Below, piece after piece: positions 25,657 through 33,606 of a stretch of 59,274 nucleotides of DNA. This DNA is from Mycolicibacterium agri (GTDB taxonomy: Bacteria; Actinomycetota; Actinomycetes; Mycobacteriales; Mycobacteriaceae), in contig NZ_PDCP01000039.1 of assembly GCF_002553505.1 (NCBI RefSeq), positions 1 through 59,274 on the forward strand. The letters run 5' to 3'. Each line of letters begins with the position of its first letter. Within the stretch, counting starts at the first letter, position 1. Position numbers and translations under genes: made by a program. The notes beneath the pieces were generated by a model that was given only the letters and a program-made list of their open reading frames with translations, was not told where the DNA came from and ran no database searches.

Positions 25657-26490
25657 TCAATTTCCCAACTCGATCGGGGCCCCCACCAGGGAGCCGTATT
25701 CCGTCCAACTGCCGTCGTAGTTCTTGACGTTCTGATGTCCGAGGATCTCCTTCAGCACGAACCAGGTGTGCGACGAGCGCTCCCCGATGCGGCAGTACGC
25801 GATGGTCTCCTTCTCGCCGTCCAGGCCGGCCTCGGCGTACAACTTGGCCAGTTCCTCGTCGGACTTGAAGGTCCCGTCCTCGTTGGCCGCCTTGCTCCAC
25901 GGAACGTTGATCGCGCCGGGGATATGCCCGGGCCGCTGGCTCTGCTCCTGCGGCAGGTGCGCGGGGGCGAGGATCTTGCCGGAGAACTCGTCGGGCGAGC
26001 GCACGTCGACGAGGTTCTTGGTGCCGATCGCGGCGATGACCTCGTCGCGGAACGCCCGGATGCTGTTGTCGGGCTGCTTGGCGGTGTAGCTGGTCGCGGG
26101 CCGGTTCACCGGGTCCTTCGACAGCGGACGGCCGTCGAGCTCCCACTTCTTGCGGCCGCCGTCGAGCAGCTTGACGTTCTCGTGGCCGTAGAGCTTGAAG
26201 TACCAGTACGCGTAGGCGGCGAACCAGTTGTTGTTGCCGCCGTAGAGGATCACGGTGTCGTCATTGCTGATGCCGCGATCGGAGAGCAGCTTCGAAAACT
26301 GCTGCGCGTCAACGAAATCGCGCTTCACCGGATCCTGCAGGTCGGTCTTCCAGTCCAGCTTGACGGCGCCGGGGATGTGGCCGAGATCGTAGGCCGAGGT
26401 GTCCTCGTCGACCTCGACGAAGACGGTGTTCGGCGCATCGAGATTGCTCTCGGCCCAGTCAGCCGTGACCAGGACATCGGAGCGAGCCAT
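25657..26490 (-). CDS. cysA2: Thiosulfate sulfurtransferase (rhodanese) CysA2/SseA-type
   Basis: The 277-residue two-domain rhodanese has an inactive N-terminal domain (FVEVDEDTSAYDLGHIPGAVKLDW). The active C-terminal domain has LVDVRSPDEFSGK, RPGHIPGAINVPW and the catalytic loop CRIGERSSHTW with the sulfur-carrying Cys. It transfers sulfane sulfur from thiosulfate to cyanide or other acceptors in the cytoplasm. It lies 35 bases after the DUF4395 gene and directly before sseC. The operon is headed by a polycysteine leader peptide (27109-27201), so expression probably responds to cysteine. Confidence 0.95.
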   Translation of the reverse strand: MARSDVLVTADWAESNLDAPNTVFVEVDEDTSAYDLGHIPGAVKLDWKTDLQDPVKRDFVDAQQFSKLLSDRGISNDDTVILYGGNNNWFAAYAYWYFKLYGHENVKLLDGGRKKWELDGRPLSKDPVNRPATSYTAKQPDNSIRAFRDEVIAAIGTKNLVDVRSPDEFSGKILAPAHLPQEQSQRPGHIPGAINVPWSKAANEDGTFKSDEELAKLYAEAGLDGEKETIAYCRIGERSSHTWFVLKEILGHQNVKNYDGSWTEYGSLVGAPIELGN

Positions 26491-26525
26491 GAACGAATTC
26501 CTTTCAGTTGCTTGCTGTTTCAGAC

Positions 26526-27011
26526 TTACGCGGGGGTGGGGGAGCGGCGCAGGCGCGCCACCAGCGGGTAGAGCTGACAGCCAAGGCAGACGGCGAACGC
26601 GGCGTTGAGGAACGTCGCCACCAACGCCAACGCCGTGGCGGTCAGGCCCAGTGCGGTAAGGCCGATTGCGAATCCAACCGCAGCGGCGACGGCGAAGACC
26701 AGCCCGACCAGCTGCGCGAATTTCAGCGGCGGCACCGGCTCCTTTTCGCGCACCGGGCCCAGCCGCGGTGCGACGAGCTTGGCGAAGAGCAGCCCGTACG
26801 GGTGCCTGCGCGGCCCGCCGTAGGCGCCGATCGCGAACACCACGGCCTGCAGCCCGAGGATCACCGCGGCCGCGGCGGGGCTGACGCTGGACGCCAACAA
26901 GGCGACGATGAGCACCGCCGTGGTCACCCATGCGGCGAAGCGCGGTCCGCGAACGTCGACCTGATCGACCCGCACGGCGGCCTCGCCTGGCCGTCCCAGT
27001 TGCGATGTCAT
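26526..27011 (-). CDS. DUF4395 membrane protein
   Basis: This 161-residue integral membrane protein has about four hydrophobic helices. The conserved C-terminal motif NAAFAVCLGCQLYPLVARL has a C-x-x-C pair that could be redox active or bind a sulfur species. DUF4395 proteins are often encoded with rhodaneses and thioredoxin-like proteins, as here, so a role in thiosulfate or sulfur-compound handling is inferred. It is the first full-length gene after the polycysteine leader, 97 bases downstream. Confidence 0.85.
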   Translation of the reverse strand: MTSQLGRPGEAAVRVDQVDVRGPRFAAWVTTAVLIVALLASSVSPAAAAVILGLQAVVFAIGAYGGPRRHPYGLLFAKLVAPRLGPVREKEPVPPLKFAQLVGLVFAVAAAVGFAIGLTALGLTATALALVATFLNAAFAVCLGCQLYPLVARLRRSPTPA

Positions 27012-27108
27012 GTCTGGAAGTCACACTCCTGTTGCATTGGATAGGGCTGGTTGCGAGCAGGCCACACGGGGGCTGCTCCGAGCGAGCGCGCGGACTGCGC
27101 AGCTGCGC

Positions 27109-27201
27109 TCAGCAGCTACAACAACAACAGCAAGAGCCCGCGACGCGGCACAGATCGACTGCGCGACGCTTGGTGAGCATCACCTCGAGGCGGGCGGACA
27201 C
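27109..27201 (-). CDS. Leaderless polycysteine leader peptide (cysteine attenuator uORF)
   Basis: The minus-strand GTG at 27201 opens a 30-codon frame: it starts M-S-A-R-L-E-V, continues with the TKRRAVDLCRV core seen in actinobacterial sulfur leader peptides, and ends G-S-C-C-C-C-C-S-C-stop. A -10 box TAAGCT (27209-27214) lies exactly seven bases before the GTG, so the mRNA is leaderless. Polycysteine leaderless short ORFs are known in mycobacteria as cysteine-responsive attenuators of downstream operons. Here the operon is DUF4395-cysA2-sseC. ATG 27180 is an internal alternative start. Confidence 0.85.
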   Translation of the reverse strand: MSARLEVMLTKRRAVDLCRVAGSCCCCCSC

Positions 27202-27208
27202 GCCGGAC

Positions 27209-27214
27209 AGCTTA
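27209..27214 (-). promoter_or_regulatory. -10 box of the sulfur operon
   Basis: TAAGCT on the minus strand sits seven bases before the polycysteine leader GTG at 27201. The box falls just past the 3' end of the thioredoxin gene (stop at 27231). Confidence 0.6.
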
Positions 27215-27230
27215 CCCAATGACACGGGCA

Positions 27231-27659
27231 TCAAGCCAACAGCGGTGTCAGCGCCGACCGCAGGTCAGCGGCGGTTGGGACGCCGTTGACGCGATAGCGC
27301 TGCCGGCCATCGGCGTCGAAGATGAACGTCGTCGGCAACGACAACACCGAAAGACGCCGGGCCGCGTCAGGATTGGCGTCCATGTCGATCTCCACGTGCG
27401 CCACCGCGGGCAGTTCGGCGCACACCTGCTCGACCACCCGGCGCAGCCCTTCGCACGGCCCGCACCACTGTGCGCCGAAATGCACAACCGTCGGCCCGGT
27501 GCGCGACAGCCCCAGGTCGGAAGTGTCGATCGGCTTCTGGTCGGACTGTGGAGTCGGGCTGACCAGGCCCGCGCGCAGGGCGAGCAGCCGGTTGATCACA
27601 TACGCGATTCCCAGCGCAGCGATCAGCACGACGACGACGATGGCCAGCTCGGGGCTCAT
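27231..27659 (-). CDS. thiX: Membrane-anchored thioredoxin ThiX
   Basis: The 142-residue protein has an N-terminal transmembrane anchor (IVVVVLIAALGIAYVINRLLAL) and a thioredoxin fold with active site WCGPC. The cis-Pro loop is LSLPTTFIFDADG. The orientation of the catalytic domain is not certain from sequence; with this short N-terminus and positive charges after the helix, it could face either side. It overlaps the lmeA stop by four bases, so the two are co-translated. The neighbouring sulfur operon starts just after its end. Confidence 0.88.
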   Translation of the reverse strand: MSPELAIVVVVLIAALGIAYVINRLLALRAGLVSPTPQSDQKPIDTSDLGLSRTGPTVVHFGAQWCGPCEGLRRVVEQVCAELPAVAHVEIDMDANPDAARRLSVLSLPTTFIFDADGRQRYRVNGVPTAADLRSALTPLLA

Positions 27660-28471
27660 GACTGATTGAACTCGTCCAGCGTGATGGTTACTCCCTCGGC
27701 GATGCCCTCGATGATGACATCCGAACCGCGAACCCCTTCGCTGGTCGGAGCGATGCCGAACGGCAACTTCTGGCCGGGCAGCGCCGTTCTGAAGGCATCG
27801 AGCACGGCGTCGTTCTTGTCCTCGGGCACCGGCTCGTCGGCGGTGCCTGCGCCGGTCAGCACACCCGTCGGGGTGAACACCAGCGTGGTCTTGTCCGGGC
27901 CGACGACCGACAGATCCACCGAGACACTCACCCTCTTGTCGAATCCGGCCGCCTTGGGGGTGCCGGTGAACACCAAGCCCGTGTTTCCCGAGATGCCCGA
28001 TTCGGTGGTGCCGCCGGTGGGGTCGTTGGTCTCCTTCGGCGGCGCCTCCACCAGCAGGTCAGCTATGCCCATGTAGCGCCCGACATGGGTGGAGTCGATG
28101 ATGATGCGGCTTTCCACCTTGCCCACCGACAGCTCGGTGTCGCCGTTGATCAGCCACGACTGCGCCGGCACGCCGACCTGATACAGCGTGGCCTCATACG
28201 ACACCTTCCCGGCAATCGGGTGGTCGACGCCGTTGGCGCGGATCTCGATCTGCTTGAAGCGCCGGTCGCGGGCCTGGTTACCGAAGGGGAATCCGATGAT
28301 GCCGACATACGGGTCGAAGGTCAGCCGCGCCTCGCTGCGGATGGCCCTGGCCAGGCGATATTCGGCGTAGATGGCGGCGCCGAAGTCGACGCCGACCGCC
28401 GCGACCACCAGCACGGCGACGGCCGAAACCACCCCGATCAGCAGCTTGCGCACCCGCACATTCTTCCCCAC
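27656..28471 (-). CDS. lmeA: LmeA-type lipomannan elongation factor (DUF2993)
   Basis: This 271-residue envelope protein has an N-terminal signal anchor (about residues 9-30) and a DUF2993 domain (FPFGNQARDRRFKQIEIRANGVDHPIAGKVSYEATLYQVGV). It matches the mycobacterial LmeA/Rv0817c group, which is needed for normal mannan chain length of lipomannan under stress and binds phospholipid. Gene order (thiX beside it, glnR divergent) supports this. It is divergent from glnR over about 155 bases. Confidence 0.88.
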   Translation of the reverse strand: MGKNVRVRKLLIGVVSAVAVLVVAAVGVDFGAAIYAEYRLARAIRSEARLTFDPYVGIIGFPFGNQARDRRFKQIEIRANGVDHPIAGKVSYEATLYQVGVPAQSWLINGDTELSVGKVESRIIIDSTHVGRYMGIADLLVEAPPKETNDPTGGTTESGISGNTGLVFTGTPKAAGFDKRVSVSVDLSVVGPDKTTLVFTPTGVLTGAGTADEPVPEDKNDAVLDAFRTALPGQKLPFGIAPTSEGVRGSDVIIEGIAEGVTITLDEFNQS

Positions 28472-28579
28472 CAGACCCAGCCACCCCGCTCGGCGCGGCT
28501 AAAGCCCTGATGACGGGTTATCGTTGATGCACCGGTAACGCCCAGATGTCGGTGACGAATCTGGAAGGTATCCGAAACA

Positions 28580-28591
28580 GACAGCGCTGTC
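28580..28591. promoter_or_regulatory. 12-bp palindrome upstream of glnR
   Basis: GACAGCGCTGTC is a perfect palindrome located 36 bases before the preferred glnR start, within the divergent lmeA/glnR promoter region. Whether GlnR or another factor binds is unknown. Confidence 0.3.
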
Positions 28592-28627
28592 CGTTCGAAA
28601 TCTGTGCCCGGCACGCTGGAGGGCCCC

Positions 28628-29410
28628 TTGGATCTACTGCTACTGACCGCAGACCCGCACCCGGAGTCGGTGCTGCCCTCACTGTCGCTACTGGCCCACA
28701 CCGTTCGCACGGCGCCGACCGAGGTGTCGTCGCTGCTGGAGGCGGGCAGCGCGGACGTCGCGATCGTCGATGCGCGCACGGATCTGGCCGCCGCGCGCGG
28801 ACTGTGCCGGCTGCTCGGCTCGACCGGCACGTCGGTGCCCGTGGTCGCCGTGGTCAACGAGGGTGGACTGGTCGCCGTGAACGTTGAGTGGGGGCTCGAC
28901 GAGATCCTGCTGCCAAGCACCGGCCCAGCCGAGATCGACGCCCGGCTGCGGCTGCTGGTGGGCCGCCGCGGTGGCTCGGCGAACCAGGAGAACGCGGGCA
29001 AGGTCACCCTCGGTGAACTCGTCATCGACGAGGGCACCTACACCGCCCGGCTGCGTGGCAGGCCGCTCGACCTCACCTACAAGGAGTTCGAGCTGCTGAA
29101 GTACCTCGCAGAGCACGCGGGCCGGGTGTTCACCAGGGCACAGCTACTGCAGGAGGTGTGGGGCTACGACTTCTTCGGCGGCACCCGCACGGTCGACGTC
29201 CACGTCCGGCGGTTGCGGGCCAAGCTCGGCACCGAATACGAGTCGCTGATCGGCACGGTGCGCAACGTCGGGTACAAGGCGGTGCGGCCCGCGCGCGGAC
29301 GCACCCCGTCCGAGCCGTCCGAGACGCCAGACGACGTCGACGACGGTGACATCTACGACGCGTCCATCGGCTTGTCCGAAGAGCTGGTGGACCCGCTGCG
29401 CAGTCAGTGA
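28628..29410 (+). CDS. glnR: Nitrogen regulator GlnR (orphan OmpR-type response regulator)
   Basis: This 260-residue regulator has an atypical receiver domain (LLTADPHPESVLPSLSLLAHTVRTAPTE; VAIVDARTD) and a C-terminal winged helix. That domain shows VTLGELVIDEGTYTARLRGRPLDLTYKEFELLKYLAEHAGRVFTR and RTVDVHVRRLRAKLG. It controls nitrogen assimilation genes in actinobacteria by binding GlnR boxes. The TTG at 28628, preceded by GGAGGG, is preferred because homology begins there; GTG 28604 is the alternative. Its stop overlaps the mshD start (GTGA). Confidence 0.94.
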   Translation: MDLLLLTADPHPESVLPSLSLLAHTVRTAPTEVSSLLEAGSADVAIVDARTDLAAARGLCRLLGSTGTSVPVVAVVNEGGLVAVNVEWGLDEILLPSTGPAEIDARLRLLVGRRGGSANQENAGKVTLGELVIDEGTYTARLRGRPLDLTYKEFELLKYLAEHAGRVFTRAQLLQEVWGYDFFGGTRTVDVHVRRLRAKLGTEYESLIGTVRNVGYKAVRPARGRTPSEPSETPDDVDDGDIYDASIGLSEELVDPLRSQ

Positions 29411-30336
29411 CCGAACCGTCCGGCGCCGACCACGCCCGCCCCGAAATCCATTGGCGTGCTGAGCTTTCCGACGAGGAACAACGCGTAATCCGCACCATGA
29501 TCGCCGAGGCGAAGAAGGCCGACGGCGTCGCACCCGTCGGTGACCAGGGACTGCGCGAACTGGGCCACGACCGCACCAGGCATCTGCTGGCCACCGACGG
29601 CCAGACGATCGTGGGCTACCTCAACCTCGCGCCCGCCGCCGACGACAACCCGCCGATGGCCGAACTCGTCGTCCATCCGCAGTGGCGCCGACGCGGGGTC
29701 GGCTCGGCGATGGCACGCACGGCGCTGGCCGAGGGCGGGCCTGACACCCGCATCTGGGCGCACGGCAATCTGGAACCCGCCCAGCAGATGGCTCAGGCCA
29801 TCGGCCTGCGGCCGGCGCGCGAACTGCTGCAGATGCGCCGCCCCCTGACCGACCTGCCCCCGCTGACACCGCCGCACGGGGTGCGGATCGACACCTACCG
29901 CGGCGAGGACGACGACGCCGAACTGCTGCGGGTGAACAACGCCGCGTTCGCCTGGCACCCGGAGCAGGGCGGCTGGACCGCCGCCGACCTCGCGGAGCGG
30001 CGCGCCGAGCCGTGGTTCGACCCCGACGGGCTGTTTCTTGCCTTCGACGAGGACAGCGGCGCGTTACTGGGTTTTCACTGGACCAAGGTGCACAACGACG
30101 ACCTCGGCGAGGTGTACGTCGTCGGCGTCGACCCGGGCGCGCAGGGCCGCGGCATCGGCGCCACCCTGACGCTGGTCGGCCTGCACCATCTCGCCGAGCG
30201 GTTGGCGGCCAGTTCCGAGCCGACGGTGATGCTCTACGTCGAGGCCGACAACGTGGCGGCGGTGAACACATACCGGCGCCTGGGCTTCGAGGTGTACAGC
30301 GTCGATGTGGCCTACGAGGCGTCAGCTGCAAATTAG
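29407..30336 (+). CDS. mshD: Mycothiol acetyltransferase MshD
   Basis: The 309-residue protein with two GNAT domains acetylates Cys-GlcN-Ins with acetyl-CoA to finish mycothiol, the main low-molecular-weight thiol of mycobacteria. The N-terminal domain contains LVVHPQWRRRGVGSAM. The active C-terminal domain contains VYVVGVDPGAQGRGIGATLTLVGLHHL and VEADNVAAVNTYRRLGFE. The GTG start overlaps the glnR stop. The stop is 110 bases before pstS, a gap that contains a phosphate box. Confidence 0.95.
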   Translation: MTEPSGADHARPEIHWRAELSDEEQRVIRTMIAEAKKADGVAPVGDQGLRELGHDRTRHLLATDGQTIVGYLNLAPAADDNPPMAELVVHPQWRRRGVGSAMARTALAEGGPDTRIWAHGNLEPAQQMAQAIGLRPARELLQMRRPLTDLPPLTPPHGVRIDTYRGEDDDAELLRVNNAAFAWHPEQGGWTAADLAERRAEPWFDPDGLFLAFDEDSGALLGFHWTKVHNDDLGEVYVVGVDPGAQGRGIGATLTLVGLHHLAERLAASSEPTVMLYVEADNVAAVNTYRRLGFEVYSVDVAYEASAAN

Positions 30337-30344
30337 CTGTACGT

Positions 30345-30361
30345 GTTCACCCCTCGTTCAC
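30345..30361 (+). promoter_or_regulatory. Putative RegX3/PHO box upstream of pstS
   Basis: GTTCAC occurs at 30345-30350 and again at 30356-30361, a direct repeat with an 11-bp period. This matches the known architecture of phosphate-starvation boxes in actinobacteria (RegX3 in mycobacteria, PhoP in Streptomyces). TACGTT at 30394-30399 is a possible -10 box downstream. Confidence 0.6.
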
Positions 30362-30446
30362 GTCCCATCCGCCGTTCGTCCATCGTGGCCGCATACGTTG
30401 CCGGGAGTCGCAAGCGTGCAGGAGTCCTGAAGGGAAATTCGACCAA

Positions 30447-31580
30447 GTGAAGCTCAACGGCATCGGCAAGGCGTTGTCTACGACGCTGTCCGCATCGGCG
30501 CTCATCGCCCTGACGCTCTCGGCGTGCGGCAGCGACAACAACGCGCCGACCACCGGCGCGTCGGGCACCGGCACCGCGTCGTCGTCCGCCGACTGCGGCG
30601 GCAAGAATTCGGTGACCGCCGAGGGTTCGACGGCCCAGCAGAACGCGATCGCGGAGTTCAACAGGGCCTGGGGGCAGGTGTGCCCCGGCAAGAACCTGTC
30701 CTACAACCCGACGGGCTCCGGCGCCGGCCGCGAGCAGTTCATCGCCAGGCAGGTCGACTTCGCCGGCTCCGACTCCCCGCTCAAGGACGACCAGGTCAAG
30801 CAGGCCGCCGACCGCTGCGGCGGCAACCCCGCATGGAACCTGCCGCTGGTGTTCGGGCCGGTGGCGATGGCCTACAACCTCGACGGTGTCGACAAGCTCG
30901 TGGTCACCGGTGACGTGCTGGCCAAGATCTTCACCGGGCAGATCAAGAAGTGGAACGACCCGGCGATCGCGGCGCTGAACACCGGCGCGACCCTGCCGGA
31001 CATCGACATCAAGCCGATCTACCGCTCCGACTCGTCGGGCACCACCGACAACTTCCAGAAGTATCTGACCGCCGCAGCGCCCCAGACGTGGACGAAGGGT
31101 TCGGGCAGCGAGTTCCAGGGCGGCGCCGGTGAGGGCGCGCAGAAGTCGGCAGGCGTGGTGCAGGCCGTGCAGTCCACGCCGGGCGCGATCGGCTACGTGG
31201 AGAAGGGCTTCGCCGAGCAGGGCGGTGTGCCGTTCGCCCAAATCGACAGCGGCGCAGGCCCCGTGGAGCTGACCGACGAGTCGGCGAAGAAGGCGATCGA
31301 CGCGGCGAAGTTCTCCGCCGAGGGCAACGACCTGACGCTGGACCTGGATTCGCTGTATGGCACCAAGGAGCCCGGCGCCTATCCGTTGGTGTTGGCCACC
31401 TACGAGATCGTCTGCTCGAAGGGCTACGACCCCGACACCGCCGCCGCGGTCAAGTCGTTTCTGACCGTCGCGGCCAACGAGGGCCAGGCCAATCTGTCGG
31501 CGGCGGGCTATGTGCCGCTGCCCGACGCGTTCAAACAGCGTCTCGAGAGATCGATCGAAGCCATCGACGCGATCGCGTAG
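30447..31580 (+). CDS. pstS: Phosphate-binding lipoprotein PstS
   Basis: This 377-residue high-affinity phosphate-binding lipoprotein has a signal sequence with lipobox TLSACGS. The ligand motifs are TAEGSTAQQNAI, NPTGSGAGREQFIARQVDFAGSDSPL, LTGQIKKW-like FTGQIKKWNDPAI and RSDSSGTTDNFQKYL, whose Ser/Thr/Asp residues hold phosphate. Cysteine pairs may form disulfides. The GTG start follows AAGGGA. It is the first gene of pstSCAB and has a RegX3-type box upstream. Confidence 0.96.
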   Translation: MKLNGIGKALSTTLSASALIALTLSACGSDNNAPTTGASGTGTASSSADCGGKNSVTAEGSTAQQNAIAEFNRAWGQVCPGKNLSYNPTGSGAGREQFIARQVDFAGSDSPLKDDQVKQAADRCGGNPAWNLPLVFGPVAMAYNLDGVDKLVVTGDVLAKIFTGQIKKWNDPAIAALNTGATLPDIDIKPIYRSDSSGTTDNFQKYLTAAAPQTWTKGSGSEFQGGAGEGAQKSAGVVQAVQSTPGAIGYVEKGFAEQGGVPFAQIDSGAGPVELTDESAKKAIDAAKFSAEGNDLTLDLDSLYGTKEPGAYPLVLATYEIVCSKGYDPDTAAAVKSFLTVAANEGQANLSAAGYVPLPDAFKQRLERSIEAIDAIA

Positions 31581-31615
31581 TCACTGGCGGATGAGCGGGA
31601 ATGCGGTGAGGATGG

Positions 31616-32683
31616 GTGCCGAAACCGATGACCGATAGGCTCGATGTGACGGAAGCTAGCGGGCTACCTGATCCGACGGAAGCGGGATCGGGCGAGGCGA
31701 TCGCTTCGCCGCATCCCGCGCCGACGCCCATCTCCACCAATCCCTCGAAAGGCGCCAAGGTTCGCCTGGCCGACCGCATCTTCCGCGGTCTGGCCGAGGG
31801 GTCCGGTGTTCTCATCGTCGTCATCATCGCGGCGATCGGGGCGTTCCTGCTGTGGCGGGCCATCCCGGCGCTGGCGCGCAACGAGGAGAACTTCTTTCTC
31901 TACAGCGGCAATTGGGTCACCACCGACACCTCGGCGATGCACTTCGGCATCCTCGACATGCTGCAGGTCACGGTATACGTGTCGGTGTTCGCGCTCGTGC
32001 TGGCGATGCCGGTGGCGCTGGGCATCGCGATCTTTTTGACCCAGTACGCGCCGCGGCGGTTGGCAGGCCCGCTGGCGTACACGGTCGACCTGCTGGCCGC
32101 CGTGCCGTCGATCATCTACGGCGTGTGGGGGCTCTATGTCCTTGCGCCGGTGCTCAAACCGGTCGCCGAGTGGTTGAACCAGAACCTGGGCTGGATCTTT
32201 CTTTTCAAGACCGGTAATGCATCGGTGGCCGGCGGTGGAACCATCTTCACCGCCGGAATTGTGTTGGCGGTGATGATCTTGCCGATCATCACGGCGGTCA
32301 CCCGTGAGGTGTTCGTGCAGACGCCGCGCGGCCAGATCGAGGCGGCGCTGGCGCTCGGCGCGACGCGGTGGGAGGTCGTCAAGACGACGGTGCTGCCGTT
32401 CGGAATGTCCGGTTACATCAGCGGTGCCATGCTCGGCCTCGGCCGCGCACTCGGCGAAACCGTTGCGCTGCTGATCATCCTGCGCGGCACGCAGCAGGCG
32501 TTCGGTTGGTCGCTGTTCGACGCCGGCTACACCTTCGCCAGCAAGATCGCCGCTGCCGCTTCGGAATTCAATGACCAATACAAGGCGGGGGCTTACATCG
32601 CCGCCGGCCTGGTGTTGTTCATCCTGACGTTCATCGTGAACTCGCTGGCGCGTGCCGCTGTCGCGGGAAGGAGCAAGTCATGA
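31616..32683 (+). CDS. pstC: Phosphate ABC-transporter permease PstC
   Basis: The 355-residue permease has about six transmembrane helices after an unusually long hydrophilic N-terminal region of about 55 residues (rich in Pro/Ser/Thr). The EAA loop that contacts PstB is EAALALGATRWEVVKTTVLPFGMSGYISG. GTG 31616 is chosen for the GTGAGGA site upstream; ATG 31628 is an alternative. Its stop overlaps pstA (ATGA). Confidence 0.95.
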   Translation: MPKPMTDRLDVTEASGLPDPTEAGSGEAIASPHPAPTPISTNPSKGAKVRLADRIFRGLAEGSGVLIVVIIAAIGAFLLWRAIPALARNEENFFLYSGNWVTTDTSAMHFGILDMLQVTVYVSVFALVLAMPVALGIAIFLTQYAPRRLAGPLAYTVDLLAAVPSIIYGVWGLYVLAPVLKPVAEWLNQNLGWIFLFKTGNASVAGGGTIFTAGIVLAVMILPIITAVTREVFVQTPRGQIEAALALGATRWEVVKTTVLPFGMSGYISGAMLGLGRALGETVALLIILRGTQQAFGWSLFDAGYTFASKIAAAASEFNDQYKAGAYIAAGLVLFILTFIVNSLARAAVAGRSKS

Positions 32684-33594
32684 CGGCCACATTGGACCGT
32701 CCTGTCAAGGCGCCGACCTTTCAGAAGCTCAGCCTGCGGCGCAGGGTCCTCGACAACGTCGCAACGGTTTTGGTGACGCTGTCGGTGCTGATCGCGTTGA
32801 TTCCCTTGCTGTGGGTGCTCTACACCGTGGTGACCAAGGGCATCGGCGTCGTCACATCGGTCACCTGGTGGTGGAATTCGCAGGCCGGTATGACGGCGTT
32901 TCAGCCCGGCGGCGGCGCTTATCACGCCATTGTCGGAACCCTGCTGCAGGGCTTGGTGTGCGCGCTCATCTCGATTCCGATCGGCGTGTTCGTCGGCATC
33001 TTCCTGGTGGAGTACGGCGGTGGAACGAAGCTCGGCAAGCTGACCACCTTCATGGTCGACATCCTCACCGGGGTGCCATCGATCGTCGCGGCGCTGTTCA
33101 TCTACGCGCTGTGGGTCGCGACCCTTGGCTTCCAGCGCTCGGGCTTCGCGGTGTCACTTGCGTTGGTGCTGTTGATGATTCCGGTGATCGTACGCTCCAC
33201 CGAGGAGATGCTGCGGATCGTGCCGATGGATCTGCGCGAGGCCAGCTACGCGCTGGGCGTGACGAAGTGGCGGACGATCGTGTCGATTGTCATTCCCACG
33301 GCGCTGTCGGGCATCGTCACCGGCATTCTGCTGGCGCTGGCCCGCGTGATGGGGGAGACGGCGCCGCTGCTGATCCTGGTCGGATACGCCCAGGCGATCA
33401 ACTTCGACATGTTCCACGGATTCATGGGGTCGTTGCCGGGCATGATGTACGACCAGACCTCGGCGGGTGCCGGCGCCAATCCCGTTCCGACAGACCGGCT
33501 CTGGGGTGCCGCATTCACCCTCATCGTGCTGATCGCGCTGCTCAATGTGGGCGCGCGGTTCCTCGCCAAGTTCTTTGCCCCCAAAAAGGCCTAG
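32680..33594 (+). CDS. pstA: Phosphate ABC-transporter permease PstA
   Basis: The 304-residue permease has six predicted membrane helices and the coupling loop EASYALGVTKWRTIVSIVIPTALSGIVTG. It pairs with PstC to form the channel. The ATG overlaps the pstC stop, a sign of 1:1 synthesis. It ends 12 bases before pstB with a GGAGACC ribosome site in between. Confidence 0.96.
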   Translation: MTATLDRPVKAPTFQKLSLRRRVLDNVATVLVTLSVLIALIPLLWVLYTVVTKGIGVVTSVTWWWNSQAGMTAFQPGGGAYHAIVGTLLQGLVCALISIPIGVFVGIFLVEYGGGTKLGKLTTFMVDILTGVPSIVAALFIYALWVATLGFQRSGFAVSLALVLLMIPVIVRSTEEMLRIVPMDLREASYALGVTKWRTIVSIVIPTALSGIVTGILLALARVMGETAPLLILVGYAQAINFDMFHGFMGSLPGMMYDQTSAGAGANPVPTDRLWGAAFTLIVLIALLNVGARFLAKFFAPKKA

Positions 33595-33606
33595 GAGACC
33601 ACCGCA

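Noticed and set aside
30012..31580. 522-codon frame that extends pstS upstream into mshD
   Set aside because: The GTG at 30447 opens directly into the lipoprotein signal sequence; the upstream part lies in mshD out of frame.
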